Source: Lepus europaeus
Lineage: Eukaryota; Chordata; Mammalia; Lagomorpha; Leporidae
DNA: 64,000 nt
Reading direction: 5' to 3'
Assembly: GCF_033115175.1 (NCBI RefSeq)
Contig: NC_084843.1
Span: 57,886,474-57,950,473, forward strand
Below the pieces are notes generated by a model. It was given only the letters and a program-made list of their open reading frames with translations, had not been told where the DNA came from and did not search any database. A program made the translations under genes and the position numbers. Positions within the stretch are counted from its first letter, which is position 1. Each line of letters opens with the position of its first letter. Below are positions 47,222 to 57,916 of the stretch, piece after piece.

Positions 47222-47563
47222 AGTTAGCCTGCACATCTGCAGGTTCTGTATCCACTGATTCGCCCAACTGAAGACTAAAAATATTTGAGGAAAAGAATTG
47301 CATCTGTACCACACATAAATTGACTTTCTTCCGTGTCATTATTCCCTAAACAATGCAGTATAACTATTCACATGGCGCTTACACTGTACTAGGTATCACA
47401 AGTAATCAAGATCATTTAAAGTACATGGAAGGACATGCATAGATTCTATGTAAATACCATGCCATTTCACATAAAAGATTTGAGCATTCAGGGATTCTGT
47501 AGCCACTGGTGGGAGTGAGGGTCCGGGAACCAATCCCCTGTAGATCCTATGGGATGGCTGCAT
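47222..47563 (+). mobile_element. Tigger-like DNA transposon fossil
   Basis: AGGTTCTGTATCCACTGATTC at one end and GAACCAATCCCCTGTAGATC at the other are decayed Tigger termini, with an AT-rich middle. A complete nonautonomous copy. Confidence 0.6.
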
Positions 47564-47730
47564 AGGAAGATTGATGAAATAAGCAGATACATTAAGAATA
47601 ACAGAAGCCAGATTTCTCACCGCTGGGAAAGGGAGTTACAAAGGCAGAAACGGCTAGCAATCTTGGATTAGAATTGGAGATATTCTCTTGAATTTATGGT
47701 TTTGAGAGATACTGAAGCAAATGTGTGCAG

Positions 47731-48045
47731 ATGGGCAGGCATTTGGTGCAGTGGGTTCGAGTCTAGCTTCCTGCCAATCAGCACCCTGGGAGGCAGCAGA
47801 TTTGAGTCCTGGCTGCTCCACGTCCCATTCAGCTCCCTGTAATGTGCCTGGGAAAGCAGCAGAAGATGGCCCACGCATTTGGATCTGTACCACCCACACG
47901 GAGACCCACATGGAGTTCCTGGTCCCTGGCTTCAGCCTGGCCCTACCTTGGATGTTGAAGCTATTAGGGGAAGGAAGTGCAAGGAAGATCTCTCACTCTG
48001 TGTTTCCCTCTCTCTCTGTAACTCTGCTTTTCAAATAAATAAGAT
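47731..48045 (+). mobile_element. C-SINE, CSINE3-like
   Basis: GGGCAGGCATTTGGTGCAG head, TTTCAAATAAATAAGATAA tail. Confidence 0.88.
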
Positions 48046-48100
48046 AATAGGGGAAGAGAGGGAGGGAGGAAGGGAATATTATTATATTCTTTCTTTATTT

Positions 48101-48261
48101 ATTTTTTTTGACAGGCAGAGTGGACAGTGAGAGAGAGAGAGAGAGACAGAGAGAAAGGTCTTCCTTTACCGTTGGTTCACCCTCCAATGGCCGCTGTGGC
48201 CAGAGCGCTGCGGCCGGTGCACCACGCTGATCTGAAGGCAGGAGCCAGGTGCTTCTCCTGG
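48101..48261 (-). mobile_element. OcuSINEA-like SINE, 5'-truncated, antisense
   Basis: Only the tail-side 160 bp are present. The sequence breaks off at GGTGCTTCTCCTGG and changes directly into an L1 3' end. Confidence 0.92.
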
Positions 48262-48342
48262 AAGTTTGGGGTGGGGGGGAGCCATTGTAATCCATAAACT
48301 GTACTTTGGAAATTTATATTCATTAAGTAAAAGTTAAAAAAA
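48262..48342 (+). mobile_element. L1 3' end fragment (rabbit type)
   Basis: CATTGTAATCCATAAACTGT and AAATTTATATTCATTAAG followed by an A-run is the terminal part of a rabbit L1 3' UTR, sense on +. Confidence 0.75.
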
Positions 48343-48605
48343 AAGAATGTTTTATTTGAGAGGTAGAATGACCGAGAGAAAGAGAGAGAGAGAGAGGAGA
48401 GAGAGAGATCCTCCATCTGCTGGTTCACTCCCCAAATGACCACAATAGCCAGATCCAGGCTGAGCTGAAGCCAGGAGCTTGGAACTCCATTTGGGTCTCC
48501 AATGTGGGCAACACAGACCCAAGCACCTGGGCCATCATCTGCTGCTTTCCGAAGAGCATTAGCAGGGAGCTGGATTGGAAAGTGGAGCAGCTAGGACTCA
48601 AACCC
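48343..48605 (-). mobile_element. C-SINE, CSINE2-like, antisense
   Basis: GTTTTATTTGAGAGGTAGAA to AGCTAGGACTCAAACCCC. The head side is missing. Confidence 0.88.
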
Positions 48606-48715
48606 CAAATCCTCAAAAGGCTCAGGAGTTGGTAGCACTGGGTCCCCATGGAAGCTGGGGCTAGTGGAGAAGTTGAAGATGCTAGAACAAGACTGGTCAT
48701 ACATTAAGAAGTGGT

Positions 48716-49044
48716 GGGGCCGGCGCTGCGGCTCAATAGGCTAATCCTCCTCCTGCAGCGCTGGTACTCCGGGTTCTAGTCCCCGTTGGAGTGCCGGTTC
48801 TGTCCCGGTTGCTCCTCTTCCAGTCTAGCTCTCTGCTGTGGCCCGGGAGTGCAGTGGAGGATGGCCCAAGTGCTTGGGCCCTGCACCCGCATGGGAGACC
48901 AGGAGGAAGCACCTGGCTCCTGGCTTCGGATCAGCACAGCGCCAGCCATAACAGCCATTTGGGGGGTGAACTAACAGAAGGAAGACCTTTCTGTCTCTCT
49001 TTCTCACTGTCTAACTCTGCTTGTCAAAAAAAAAAAAAAAAAAA
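48716..49044 (+). mobile_element. OcuSINEA-like young SINE
   Basis: GGGGCCGGCGCTGCGGCTCA head, A18 tail. Flanked by AAGTGGT on both sides. Confidence 0.95.
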
Positions 49045-49689
49045 GTGGTATTAAAATGCCCAAATCGGACCATCATAGAGTAGTTAATATCAGACTTCAT
49101 GTCCAGCCGTTAAAAAAATGAAACCCTAAAACTTGAGCAAAATATAATATGATCAGGGCTATGATCACTGAGCGAGGAGAAGCACACAGGTGAGGTCCAC
49201 ATTCACGCAGCTCTCTCCCCAGGGACATTTTTCAGGCCTGCCTGTGGGCCTGCAGGGGACAGTCGAAGAGAATGGCAACTTACCGGTTAGAAGTTGGCTT
49301 CAGAGTCAAAAACTAAGGTCAGTTGCTATCAAAGGCAGCTCAGGGTGCTGGAGAAGGGAGTGCTACAAAACAGGAACCCACACGTCTATGTAAAAACTCC
49401 TCTCAGGTCTTGGCCAGCTCCCAGGCCATGTGAGAACTCCTTCAAGGGACGGTCTCATTTCTTTCTCTGTCCCAACAGCACCCAGCAGTCAATCTTCTTA
49501 CTGTGTGACTCCACACTCGGGGAGGTCCTGGGCCTCTAGCAGTCCACAAGCCTCCACTCACCAGGTGTTCTCAATACAGTACCCGTATGTGGTTTTTAAC
49601 TCTTTCTTCTCTACTCCCATCCCATCAATCCATGGTCTCTGTTAAAATGGCTTGCACGTATGTAAAACAGAAAATATCACTGAGCAACA

Positions 49690-50200
49690 GTAGGGATCAA
49701 TTCCTGCCTGGAAAAGATTACAATATGAATATATACAGTGATTAATTAACATTGCCAAGTCCACTCCCTAATACTGCACAAAATAAAGTTTGCTTTGGCT
49801 TCCCTAAAAATGGGTATTTCTTATTCTTGCAGGTCTCAGCAGCCTAACTTGTTCTGCATATGTTTGCATGTTTAATTAGTGATCCTTCTGTAAGTGTCTG
49901 CAATTAGCACCATGATGATTAATAAAAGAACTCCTTTAAAGCTCCATTTAGCTAGCAGAACTGCACAATCAGGTATAATTAATTCATCATTAATAAATCA
50001 TGGCTGATCGACTAATCTGTTTATTACAACACATTACTGAAAAGTTCCCACCTGAGCACAGCTAATTTTTCTATGCTGAACAGAATTGGAAGCTAATTTT
50101 TAAACATTTTCTTATACAGCTTCCTCAAAAGTGCACTTTACAGCAAGTAAATTGGTATGGTCAGGGAGATTTTGAGGCAGTGAGCATTTAAATGTTACTG
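49690..50200. promoter_or_regulatory. ATOH7: Candidate ATOH7 distal (shadow) enhancer
   Basis: About 500 bp of unique DNA located 20.5-21 kb upstream of the ATOH7 TATA box, inside a SINE-free island. It is strikingly rich in homeodomain cores: TAATTA at 49743-49748, 49873-49878 and 49976-49981, CAATTA at about 49901, several ATTAAT/CTAAT sites, and TAATCT (OTX-like) at about 50013. It also has CATATG next to TTTGCATG (about 49858-49870) and one CACCTG E-box (50049-50054). It is known that the human ATOH7 locus has a remote retinal enhancer about 20 kb upstream whose deletion causes congenital retinal nonattachment. Equivalence here is inferred from distance, synteny and motif content. Confidence 0.55.
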
Positions 50201-50254
50201 AGCTGCATAGGCAGTTGTCACCTGGGAATGAAGAAGATGGTGGCTAAATCTGGA

Positions 50255-50415
50255 AGCCTGAACACCTGTTAGTCTGCAACTTTAAGCACACACTAGAATC
50301 TCCTGGAGGGCTTATTAAACCCCAGATCACTGGGCCCCACCCCGGAGGCTGTCTGATTCGTGTGACCGGGATAGGATCTGTGAATCTGCATATCTCACCA
50401 GCTGACGCTGATGGT
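50255..50415 (+). mobile_element. MER5A-like hAT fragment
   Basis: CTAGAATCTCCTGGAGGGCTT and CACTGGGCCCCACCCC are MER5A phrases. It lies immediately right of the candidate distal enhancer. Confidence 0.65.
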
Positions 50416-51160
50416 CCGCCACATTTGCACATTTTCTCATTCGCTGGAGACATCTCACAACAGCCATGATTTCCAGTTCCTTTCTATAGATTTTAATAGT
50501 TTTTTTAAAAAGCGATCATTGTCAGTCATGTTTATCTGTTCTTGTGTTTATGTTGACTATCAAATGTACTGTTAATTTAAGAATTATTTCTCTTTTATTT
50601 CTCACCTGGCCCCACAGAACCTATTTTCTAATTGTAGAAAACTGACACAAGCCCCACACAAGCCCCATGCACCTGGGGATCTCTGCTCATGTGCCAGTCC
50701 TTCTACACCCTATCCTTCAGCGCCTGGCTCTGCCACTGCCCTCCTGTCTGCCCCCTGCATGGACCCTAATCACAAACCAGCCAAGTGCTCATAATCTTTT
50801 CACAAAAGGATGAGCCTGGTCTTCCTGCTGAGAGTGAGCAAGCCCCTAGAGAGCTCTCAGCTCCCTGCCTAATCCCCTTTGCAGCCTGCCCCCCAGCTCT
50901 CCTCCCTGCCAGCCTCTTACACGGTGTTTAACAACAGCACACAGCAAATCTTACATTGTGAAATTATTTAACAGCAGATCTGAACCACAGGCCTGGAAAC
51001 CAGATCCCAGCTGGGCACCTAACACAGAGGGAGGGACAGCAAAGGGCGATTCCCGTCCAGAAAAGAGCTTGGAAATAGGAAAACAATCTACACTCTCCGA
51101 GTTAGACCATAAAACAAGCAAAGCAAGTCAAAGAAAAGGAAAACAAAGTCAATTCAAAGA

Positions 51161-51245
51161 TGTGGTTCTCAACTGGGTGAGGGATTTTGCTACCCTCCCT
51201 CCCAGGGAAAGGGTCATTTGGCAATGTCTAGCCACATTAAAGGAA
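51161..51245 (+). mobile_element. hAT-type fossil fragment (same family as 18300)
   Basis: GTGGTTCTCAACTGGG and GGTCATTTGGCAATGTCTAG form the other end of the family seen near 18.3 kb. Confidence 0.55.
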
Positions 51246-51375
51246 CAGAATGGTCTGACTATAATCTGATCGAAGTGGGTCAGCATGGAGGTACTGGGAA
51301 AGCTTGTTCAGGCAGACCAGCTTTGATAGGGCCCAGGAAGATCCTACCTGAGGGGCTGAGCCACGGCAAAGAGGA

Positions 51376-51525
51376 TGCAGGTGTGCTAAGGGGCAGGTTA
51401 GGCACAGCGGACTCACATCTCACACAGGTGCAGGCGGTGCTGAGCTAGTTAACAGACAGGAGCAGGCTGTGCTACAAGGCAGGTTGCTCACAGTGGAGTC
51501 ACATCCCACACAGGTGCAGACTACA
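51376..51525. repeat. Degenerate two-copy tandem repeat (period about 86 bp)
   Basis: TGTGCTAAGGGGCAGGTTAG (from 51382) recurs as TGTGCTACAAGGCAGGTTGC (from 51468). About 55 bp of each copy align, ending CACACAGGTGCAG in both. Confidence 0.8.
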
Positions 51526-51690
51526 CGCAGCATGTCTTACAAAAATACTGTAAAAAGAGGCATAAGGCAATCAGGGAAATAGAACTTTAACAGGATATTC
51601 AATATGTTATTTCTTCTTTGGAGGGTATTATATTACTTCCTATTGTTGCATATTACCATATTACCACATCTTCAGCAGCTGAAAACAACA

Positions 51691-52010
51691 CACCACTTTT
51701 TTAAAAAAAGTATTTATTTATTTGAAAGTCAGAGTTACTGAGAGAGAGGGAGAGACAGAGAGGGAGAGATCTTCCATCTGCTGGTTTACTCACCAGATGG
51801 CCACGATGGCTGTGGCTGGGCCAGGCTGGAGCCAGGAGCCAGGAGCTTCCTCTGGGTCTTCCCATGCACTTAGGCCATCTTCTACTGCTTTCCCAGGCCA
51901 TAGCAGAGAGCAAGATTGGAAGTGGAGCAGCCAGGACTTGAATGGGTGCACATATGGGACGCCAGCACTGCAGGCAGTGGCTTTATCCACTATGCCACAG
52001 TGCCAGCCCC
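51691..52010 (-). mobile_element. C-SINE, CSINE2-type, antisense
   Basis: TTTTTTAAAAAAAGTATTTATT to CACAGTGCCAGCCCC. Inserted in an older repeat. Confidence 0.93.
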
Positions 52011-52195
52011 ATATCTCACAGATTTTGTAGGTCAGAAGTCCAGGGATGATTGGGTCCCTGATATGGCTATAATGGAGGTGTTGGCTAGGACTGAATGCTC
52101 ACTGGGTAAAGATAGGCTTCTAAACTCACTCAGGTTATTAGTGGAATTTAGTTCATGATCTGGAACTGAGGGACTCATTTTTTTTTTCTGGTTAA

Positions 52196-52497
52196 AATTG
52201 TTTTTAATTTATTGATTTGAAGAGGTAGAGAAATGGAGAAATCCTATCTGCTGGTTCACTCCACAAATGCCTGTAGTGGCTAGGGTTGGGTTGCAGCTGG
52301 AGCCAGGAGCTGGGAATACAATCCAGGTCTTCCATGTGGCTGGCAGGGAACCAACTCCTTGAGTCATCATTGCTGCCTCCCAGGGTCTGCATTAGCAGGG
52401 AGCTGGAGCCAGAAGCCAGAAGCCAAGGATGGAGCCCCTGGTACTCTGATATGGGATGTGGGCATCCTAACAGCTAGACTAAACATCTGTCTAAGGA
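52196..52497 (-). mobile_element. C-SINE, old CSINE3-like, antisense
   Basis: TTGTTTTTAATTTATTGATTTG to AACATCTGTCTAAGG. Inserted in the same older repeat. Confidence 0.85.
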
Positions 52498-52944
52498 GGA
52501 ACTCATGTTCTTGCTGAGTACTGTTTGCCCTCAGCTGCAAGAGGCCACTTTCAGTTTCTTGTGAGTTCTCCAACATGATACCTTGCTTCCTCAGAGCCAG
52601 CAAAGGAGAAAGAGACTCCAGTAAGATTGCCACAGTTTTAGGTAACACACTATGAATATGTAATCACATACATTCCACAGTCCCTGTCAAACCTCAAAGA
52701 GGAGGATACGACCACCAGGAGGCAGGAATCATGGGGCTCTCTTAAGGGTCTATCTACCATAGACATGACATTAATGTTTAGGTTCCTTTTTTAAAAAAGT
52801 ACCTATATTTTAAAGATAAATATTGCAGTATTTGCTGGTGAAGAGGATAGCACGTCCATCTGGGATTTATCTCCAAATAATCAAGGAAGTGATGAATTGG
52901 TGGAGTGACAGATGGCAGGACATGTGTTAAAAATTGTTGGAATT

Positions 52945-53276
52945 GGCCGGCGCCGTTGCTCACTAGGCTAATCCTCTGCCTGCGGCACCGGCACACCGGA
53001 TTCTAGTCCCGGTTGGGGTGCCGGATTCTGTCCCGGTTGCCCCTCTTCCAGGCCAGCTCTCTGCTGTGGCCAGGGAGTGCAGTGGAGGATGGCCCAAGTG
53101 CTTGGGCCCTGCACCCCATGGGAGACCAGGAGAAGCACCTGGCTCCTGGCTTCGGATCAGCGCAGTGCGCTGGCCACAGCGCGCCGGCCGTGGCGGCCAT
53201 TGGAGGATGAACCAATGGCAAAGGAAGACCTTTATCTCTGTCTCTCACTGTCCACTCTGCCTGTCAAAAAATAAAT
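52945..53276 (+). mobile_element. OcuSINEA-like young SINE
   Basis: GGCCGGCGCCGTTGCTCACT head, (AAAT)n tail. Flanked by GTTGGAAT duplicates. Confidence 0.95.
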
Positions 53277-53299
53277 AAATAAATAAATAAAGTTGGAAT

Positions 53300-53600
53300 C
53301 TGGGATGGGCATTTAGTCTAGTAGTTAAGATTCCCAATTCCCACATCGGAGTGCTCGGATTCAAGTCCTGGCTCCAGCTCCCAAGCCCAGCTTCCTGTTA
53401 ATGCAGAACCTTGGAGGAATCAGAATTGGTTCAAGCAATTGAGGTCCTGCCTCCCACACTGGAGACCTGAATTGAGTTCTTGGCTCTCCATTTTGGCACC
53501 CCGCTCAACCCCAGCCCCCAGCCCTGTTGTGGGCATTTGGGGAGTGAACCAATAGATGGGTATGCTCTCTCTGTGTCTCTCTGCCTCTTAAATAATATTT
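53300..53600 (+). mobile_element. C-SINE, old CSINE3-like
   Basis: GGGCATTTAGTCTAGTAGTT head, TGCCTCTTAAATAATATTT tail. Confidence 0.85.
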
Positions 53601-53622
53601 TCCCCAAAGAAACCTTTTATTT

Positions 53623-53945
53623 TATTTTTTGACAGGCAGAGTGGATAGTGAGAGAGAGACAGACAGAAAGGTCTTCCTTTTTGCTGTTGGTTCACCCTCC
53701 AATGGCCGCTGCGGCCGGCGCATCTCGCTGATCTGAAGCCAGGAGCCAGGTGCTTCTCCTGGTCTCCCATGCGGGTGCAGGGCCCAAGGACTTGAGCCAT
53801 CCTCCACTGCCTTCCCGGGCCATAGCAGAGAGCTGGCCTGGAAGAGGGGCAACCGGGATAGAATCCGGCGCCCCAAGCGGGACTAGAACCCGGTGTGCCA
53901 GCGCCACAAGGCGGAGGATTAGCCTGTTAAGCCACGGCGCCGGCC
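53623..53945 (-). mobile_element. OcuSINEA-like young SINE, antisense, inside L1
   Basis: Perfect 15-bp target duplication AGAAACCTTTTATTT at 53608-53622 and 53947-53961. Head GGCGCCGGCC. Confidence 0.97.
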
Positions 53946-54663
53946 TAGAAACCTTTTATTTAATGAGTACAAATTTCATAAGTACAACTTTAGGAATATA
54001 GTGATTCTTCCCACCATACCTCTCCCCTTCCCAGTCCCATTCTCCATTAAGATTCCTTTTCAATTAACTTTATACACAGAAGACCAACTCTATATTAAAT
54101 AAAGAATTCAACAATTTGAACACACACACAAACTGTTTGAGAACAAGTTTTACAGTTAATTCTCTTAATACAACTCATTGAGGACAGAGGTCCTGCATGG
54201 GAAGTAACTGCACAGTGACTCCTGTTGTTAATTTAACAATTAACACTCATATATGATGTCAGTGATCACCCGAAGCTCTTGACATGAGCTGCCAAGGCTA
54301 CGGAAGGCCTTTGAATCCACAATCTCCATCAGTATTTAGATAGGGCAATAAGCAAAGTTGAAGTTCTCTCCTCCCTTCAGAGAAAAGTACATCCTTCTTT
54401 GATGGCCTCTTCTTCCCACTGGGGTCTCACCCACAGAGGTCCTTCATGTAAGACTTTTTTTTTGCCACAGTGTCTTGGCTTTTCATGCCTGAAATGCTCT
54501 CGTGGGTTTTTCAGCCAGGTCAGAGTGTCTTAAGGGCTGATTCTGAGGTCAGAGTGCTATTTAAAGCAAATGTCATTCTATGAGTCTGCTGTGTGGACTG
54601 CTCCCCATGTTGGAACATTCTTTCCTTTTTAATTCTATCTATTATTACCAGACATTTGATCAT

Positions 54664-54793
54664 ATTTATATGATCCCTTTAACACTTAATCCTATCTATA
54701 TGATCACTTTAACATTTAAACTTGCCATGGGACCCCAAATCCCATTAAGCTGGGTGGTAAAAATGCCATCTTAAGTGTTAAAGTGATCATATA
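54664..54793. repeat. Three copies of a 20-bp motif in the L1 3' UTR, one inverted
   Basis: ATATGATC[C/A]CTTTAACA occurs at about 54668 and 54698 in direct orientation and at about 54774-54793 inverted. The last two can pair as a stem of over 20 bp around a loop of about 55 nt. Confidence 0.75.
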
Positions 54794-54797
54794 TATT

Positions 54798-55052
54798 GGG
54801 GCCAGCACCATAGCTCACTTGGTTAATCCTCCGCTTGCGGCACCGGCATCCCAGGACCGCCTGGTTCCTGCCATCAGCTCCAGCTCAGCCCCAGTCATTG
54901 CAGGCATTTGAGAAAGGGAGCTTGTGGATGGAAATTCTCTGTCTCTCTTCTCTATCTGCCCCTCTCTAGTCTACCAAGTGAACTAAAAAAAAAAAAAAGA
55001 AAGAAAAAAAAGAAAGAAAGAAAAGGAAAGAAGAGAAAAGAAAAGAAAAAGA
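54798..55052 (+). mobile_element. Internally deleted C-SINE with (GAAA)n tail
   Basis: GGGGCCAGCACCATAGCTCA head and CTTGCGGCACCGGCATCCC, then a jump to the SINE's 3' part. The tail has grown into about 60 bp of GAAA/AAAG units (54987-55052). Confidence 0.85.
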
Positions 55053-55535
55053 TAGACCTCAGTGCCCATCCAACCATGTAGTTATACAAAATTTTTCCTA
55101 TTGTTCCGGCCCAGCTCAGAAAAGCCTCCCATTTAGAGAAAACCCTCCAGTGGCTCCCGCCTCGGAATGATGTCCTGTGGGTGTGTGCTGATGAGTGGCG
55201 AGGTCTGTGGGAGAGCACTGATCGTTCAGTAAGCTGAGGCACTGAACATGCTGAAGTGACTTACTCTGTTGGAATTCAGGGTAAACATAAAAGATTGCTG
55301 CTACACTGAGAAAAAATAGGTAATAAGGGGAAGCATGGTAGTAACTAAGGTACCCAACAGGAATTCCTAAGTGATTCTCCTGCAGTTTTGAGCTGGTTGA
55401 GAATTGCCATCAATGAGATCATCTTACACAAGTACTCTCTTGACAACTCGAGAAAGTCCCCATCCCAAAGTCAACTACCCTATGGAAATTCAACATCATA
55501 GTCTTAACTAAACTTGCAGGTATGTTAAAACCCAT

Positions 55536-55541
55536 TTTATT
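55536..55541 (-). terminator. PBLD: Possible PBLD polyadenylation signal (AATAAA on -)
   Basis: AATAAA read on -, about 755 nt beyond the PBLD stop, in an AT-rich stretch. An ATTAAA at 55936-55941 is an alternative. The choice is not decided by sequence. Confidence 0.35.
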
Positions 55542-56295
55542 ATTATTAGTTAATTAATTAACCCTTTTAAGTTAGCACTCTAATGCCACAAGTCATGAAA
55601 AAAAGTTTCCATAGTTTCAGTGTTTAATTTTACAACCACAGGAAGCAGCCTAAAACACACTTTAAAATTTTCTGGGTTTTGTCCTAGTTAATGTACATGG
55701 AGCAACAACAGAAGAAATAACTTTTCAAATATGTTAAAATTATTCCTGATCTTAAACCACCCCACACACAAACTGTTTTCACTTGGCTATTTTCATGGCT
55801 CATGCCTGTTCAAATAAATTCACATTCTCTACACACTTAGTAAAACATTGCTAATATTTTGTGGCCTTATTATAGCTTTCTTTACTTAATAGTCATCATA
55901 AAATGTTTCTATATTTCCACATAGTTATTATGTTTTTTAATAGCTACAAATATTCTACCAGGTACTTGCCCCTAAGTTTAAATGATTTAACCTCACTCTT
56001 CATAAATGCATTCCTCATTCTCTGACCAGTCAGCATAATCAAAATAAGTGACAAGATTTTTCTCTGTTATAGATTACATTTCAAATACACTAATGAGTGG
56101 AGCCAAAACTGCATTAGTTAATTAATCTGGAAGCATTATCAAATCTCCACTAGTATGTCTTCATTTTCCTGTTTTAACACAACAATCAAGCTGGTTACTG
56201 CCCACTATGTGAGTTTGCTAAAGGCAGCCCCTTGCATTTCTTTTGATGCAGAAAATGCTGTCACTAGAGATAGTGGCATCCCAGTGCAGCCATTT

Positions 56296-56408
56296 CTAGA
56301 CAGACAGCGTGCCCTCCACCACAACAGCCGCGTCTCCCCTAATGTCAACTCGTCCACCTGAACGCAGGGATAACTCCAGTTCTCCTCCTCGGCAGGAACA
56401 CTGAAAGG
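56296..56408 (-). CDS. PBLD: PBLD terminal coding exon
   Basis: Last coding exon on -, after acceptor ccttttag. Two bases complete Ala, then 36 codons and TAG (56296-56298). It encodes FQCSCRGGELELSLRSGGRV, then DIRGDAAVVVEGTLSV, the C-terminal strands of the PhzF-like fold with the usual GxxxVxxEG ending. The four PBLD exons total 444 nt and join without a frameshift. Compared with the human protein as I remember it, the ending differs slightly (SV instead of TA). Confidence 0.93.
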
Positions 56409-57467
56409 CTAAAAGGAACATAGGATGAGTCCCACAGGGAGTGCATTTTTCCCCGTATTAAATTAACAGAACACAGTGAAAGACCTCTTATTACAAACCC
56501 TAGAGCCCTCGCAGTCTATGCATGAACAGATTCCATCACCTGTCCACGGTACTGCCCACCCTCAACCCCATTCTCCTGAAGACTGAGATGGGCACAAATG
56601 CAATTCATCTACAGAACACACAGCTCCACATCTTCCCCTCCTGGTCACCTCTTTTGCTGCTCCCCATAATGACGCAGTCAACCCCAGCTGTGGAGTCTGG
56701 GAGGAAGCTAGCATGCGTGAGAAGAGAAAGCGTCACAGGCTCTCATTCTACGAAGATGCAGAGGGGCAGTGGTCTTGGCCCTCCTGAGAAGGCCCCATCT
56801 CAGCTCCGAACAGGACAGAGAGAGTTTGCTCACTCGCTCATATTCAAGCAACGCCATGGACCAGGCACCCAAAGGAGGCCCAGCCTCAGCCTTCCCGGAG
56901 CTCAGAGTTTAGGAGAATAATTAGACCCCTCCTCCCAAGGAAGGAAAGCAGCAACTCCGCCATCTCCACATCGGGGTCAGGGACGCCTGCCCCTCCTGCT
57001 GAGTAAGAATCTCCTTCCTGCAGGGTCAGGTTCTGCTGTGATGATCGGGGCAGAGCCGCTGCCATGTTGGCTGCAGTCTCTTTTCTACACCCCTGAGCAG
57101 TATACTAATCTCTAGGGGACTGGCTTTGAAGACAATGTGTTTGATTCACTCCTGTGACTAGCAACAGCAGTAAGGAAACTCGGTGATTGTCCAGTCTCAA
57201 CTTACCACGTTAATGTCACCTCTCTGCGTCAAAGTTATCCAGCAAGAGAATCTGACTCAATCAACATTTACTGGGGCACTCACTGTACCAGAGGTAATTT
57301 TGTGCTGGATGAGGCAGAGGTGCAATGTGATCCAGGGAGGAGGGATTTATTTCATTTTCATGGGAGTAATACACAATGCTTTATTGTATTTTCAGGGAAA
57401 TGATAGAGAAGGAATATGATCTCAGAGTTAGGAAAATAACAAAGAAATTGGAAAACAGTTATCCTAC

Positions 57468-57530
57468 CACGCATTTCTTTCTTGCCCAGCTGCTGGGACC
57501 AGTAGCTGCTGAGAACAGTGTGTGCAGATC
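57468..57530 (-). CDS. PBLD: PBLD penultimate coding exon
   Basis: 63 nt exon on - with acceptor ccttttag|GAT and donor GTG|gtagga. Read in the gene frame it gives (G)SAHTVLSSYWSQQLGKKEMR. The Gly is split with the preceding exon and completes the family motif EDPVTG-SAH, which lines the active-site region in PhzF-type isomerases. Confidence 0.95.
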
Positions 57531-57581
57531 CTAAAAGGAAGTAAAAGGTTAAGACAGAGAGTCCCACAGAAAACAGGGGTA

Positions 57582-57916
57582 AGCGTGTGGGTAAAGCTGC
57601 TGCCTGTGACGCTAACATCCCATATGGGCGCTGATTTTAGTCCTGGCTGTCCACTTCCAATCCAGCTCTCTGCTAATGGAAAAGCAGCAGAAGATGGCCC
57701 AAGTGCTTTGGCCCCTGCACCCAGAAAAGACCCAGAAGAAGCTCCTGGCTCCTAGCTTCAGCCTGGACCAGCTCCAGTTATTGCAGCTATCTGGAGAGAA
57801 AACAGGTGGATGGAAGATCGATCGATTGATCGATCGATCAGTCGATCGATCTCTCTCTCTCTCTCCCTCCCTCCATCCCTCCCTCCCTCTAACTTTTTCA
57901 AATAAATAAATAAATA
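57582..57916 (+). mobile_element. C-SINE, CSINE2-like, with (GATC)n tract
   Basis: GTAAGCGTGTGGGTAAAGCTG head. Between body and CT tract there is an expanded GATCGATC/GATTGATC run (57815-57850). (AAAT)n tail. Confidence 0.92.

Larger units (their letters stand above)
51620..52780 (+). repeat. Ancient dispersed element split by two SINEs
   Basis: Pieces at 51620-51690, 52011-52195 and 52498-52780 (CTATTGTTGCATATTACCA, CTGAAAACAACACACCAC, ATCTCACAGATTTTGTAGG, GGGTCTATCTACCATAG) read on as one old mammalian repeat. The family name is uncertain. Confidence 0.5.
53605..54797 (-). mobile_element. L1 3' UTR fragment (rabbit type), antisense, with SINE inside
   Basis: AACCTTTTATTTAATGAGTA, CTCTTGACATGAGCTGCCAAG and GAGAAAAGTACATCCTTC are hallmarks of lagomorph L1 3' regions read backwards. 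It is interrupted by a young SINE (53623-53945). No ORF2 remains. Confidence 0.75.
29301..56200. other. ATOH7-PBLD intergenic spacer
   Basis: No protein-coding exon is recognisable between the ATOH7 promoter and the PBLD 3' end. SINE-poor islands (29.3-31.8, 38.4-42.4, 44.0-45.9, 49.05-51.1 kb) alternate with SINE-rich blocks. 55.06-56.2 kb shows no clear repeat and probably includes the PBLD 3' UTR. Confidence 0.7.
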
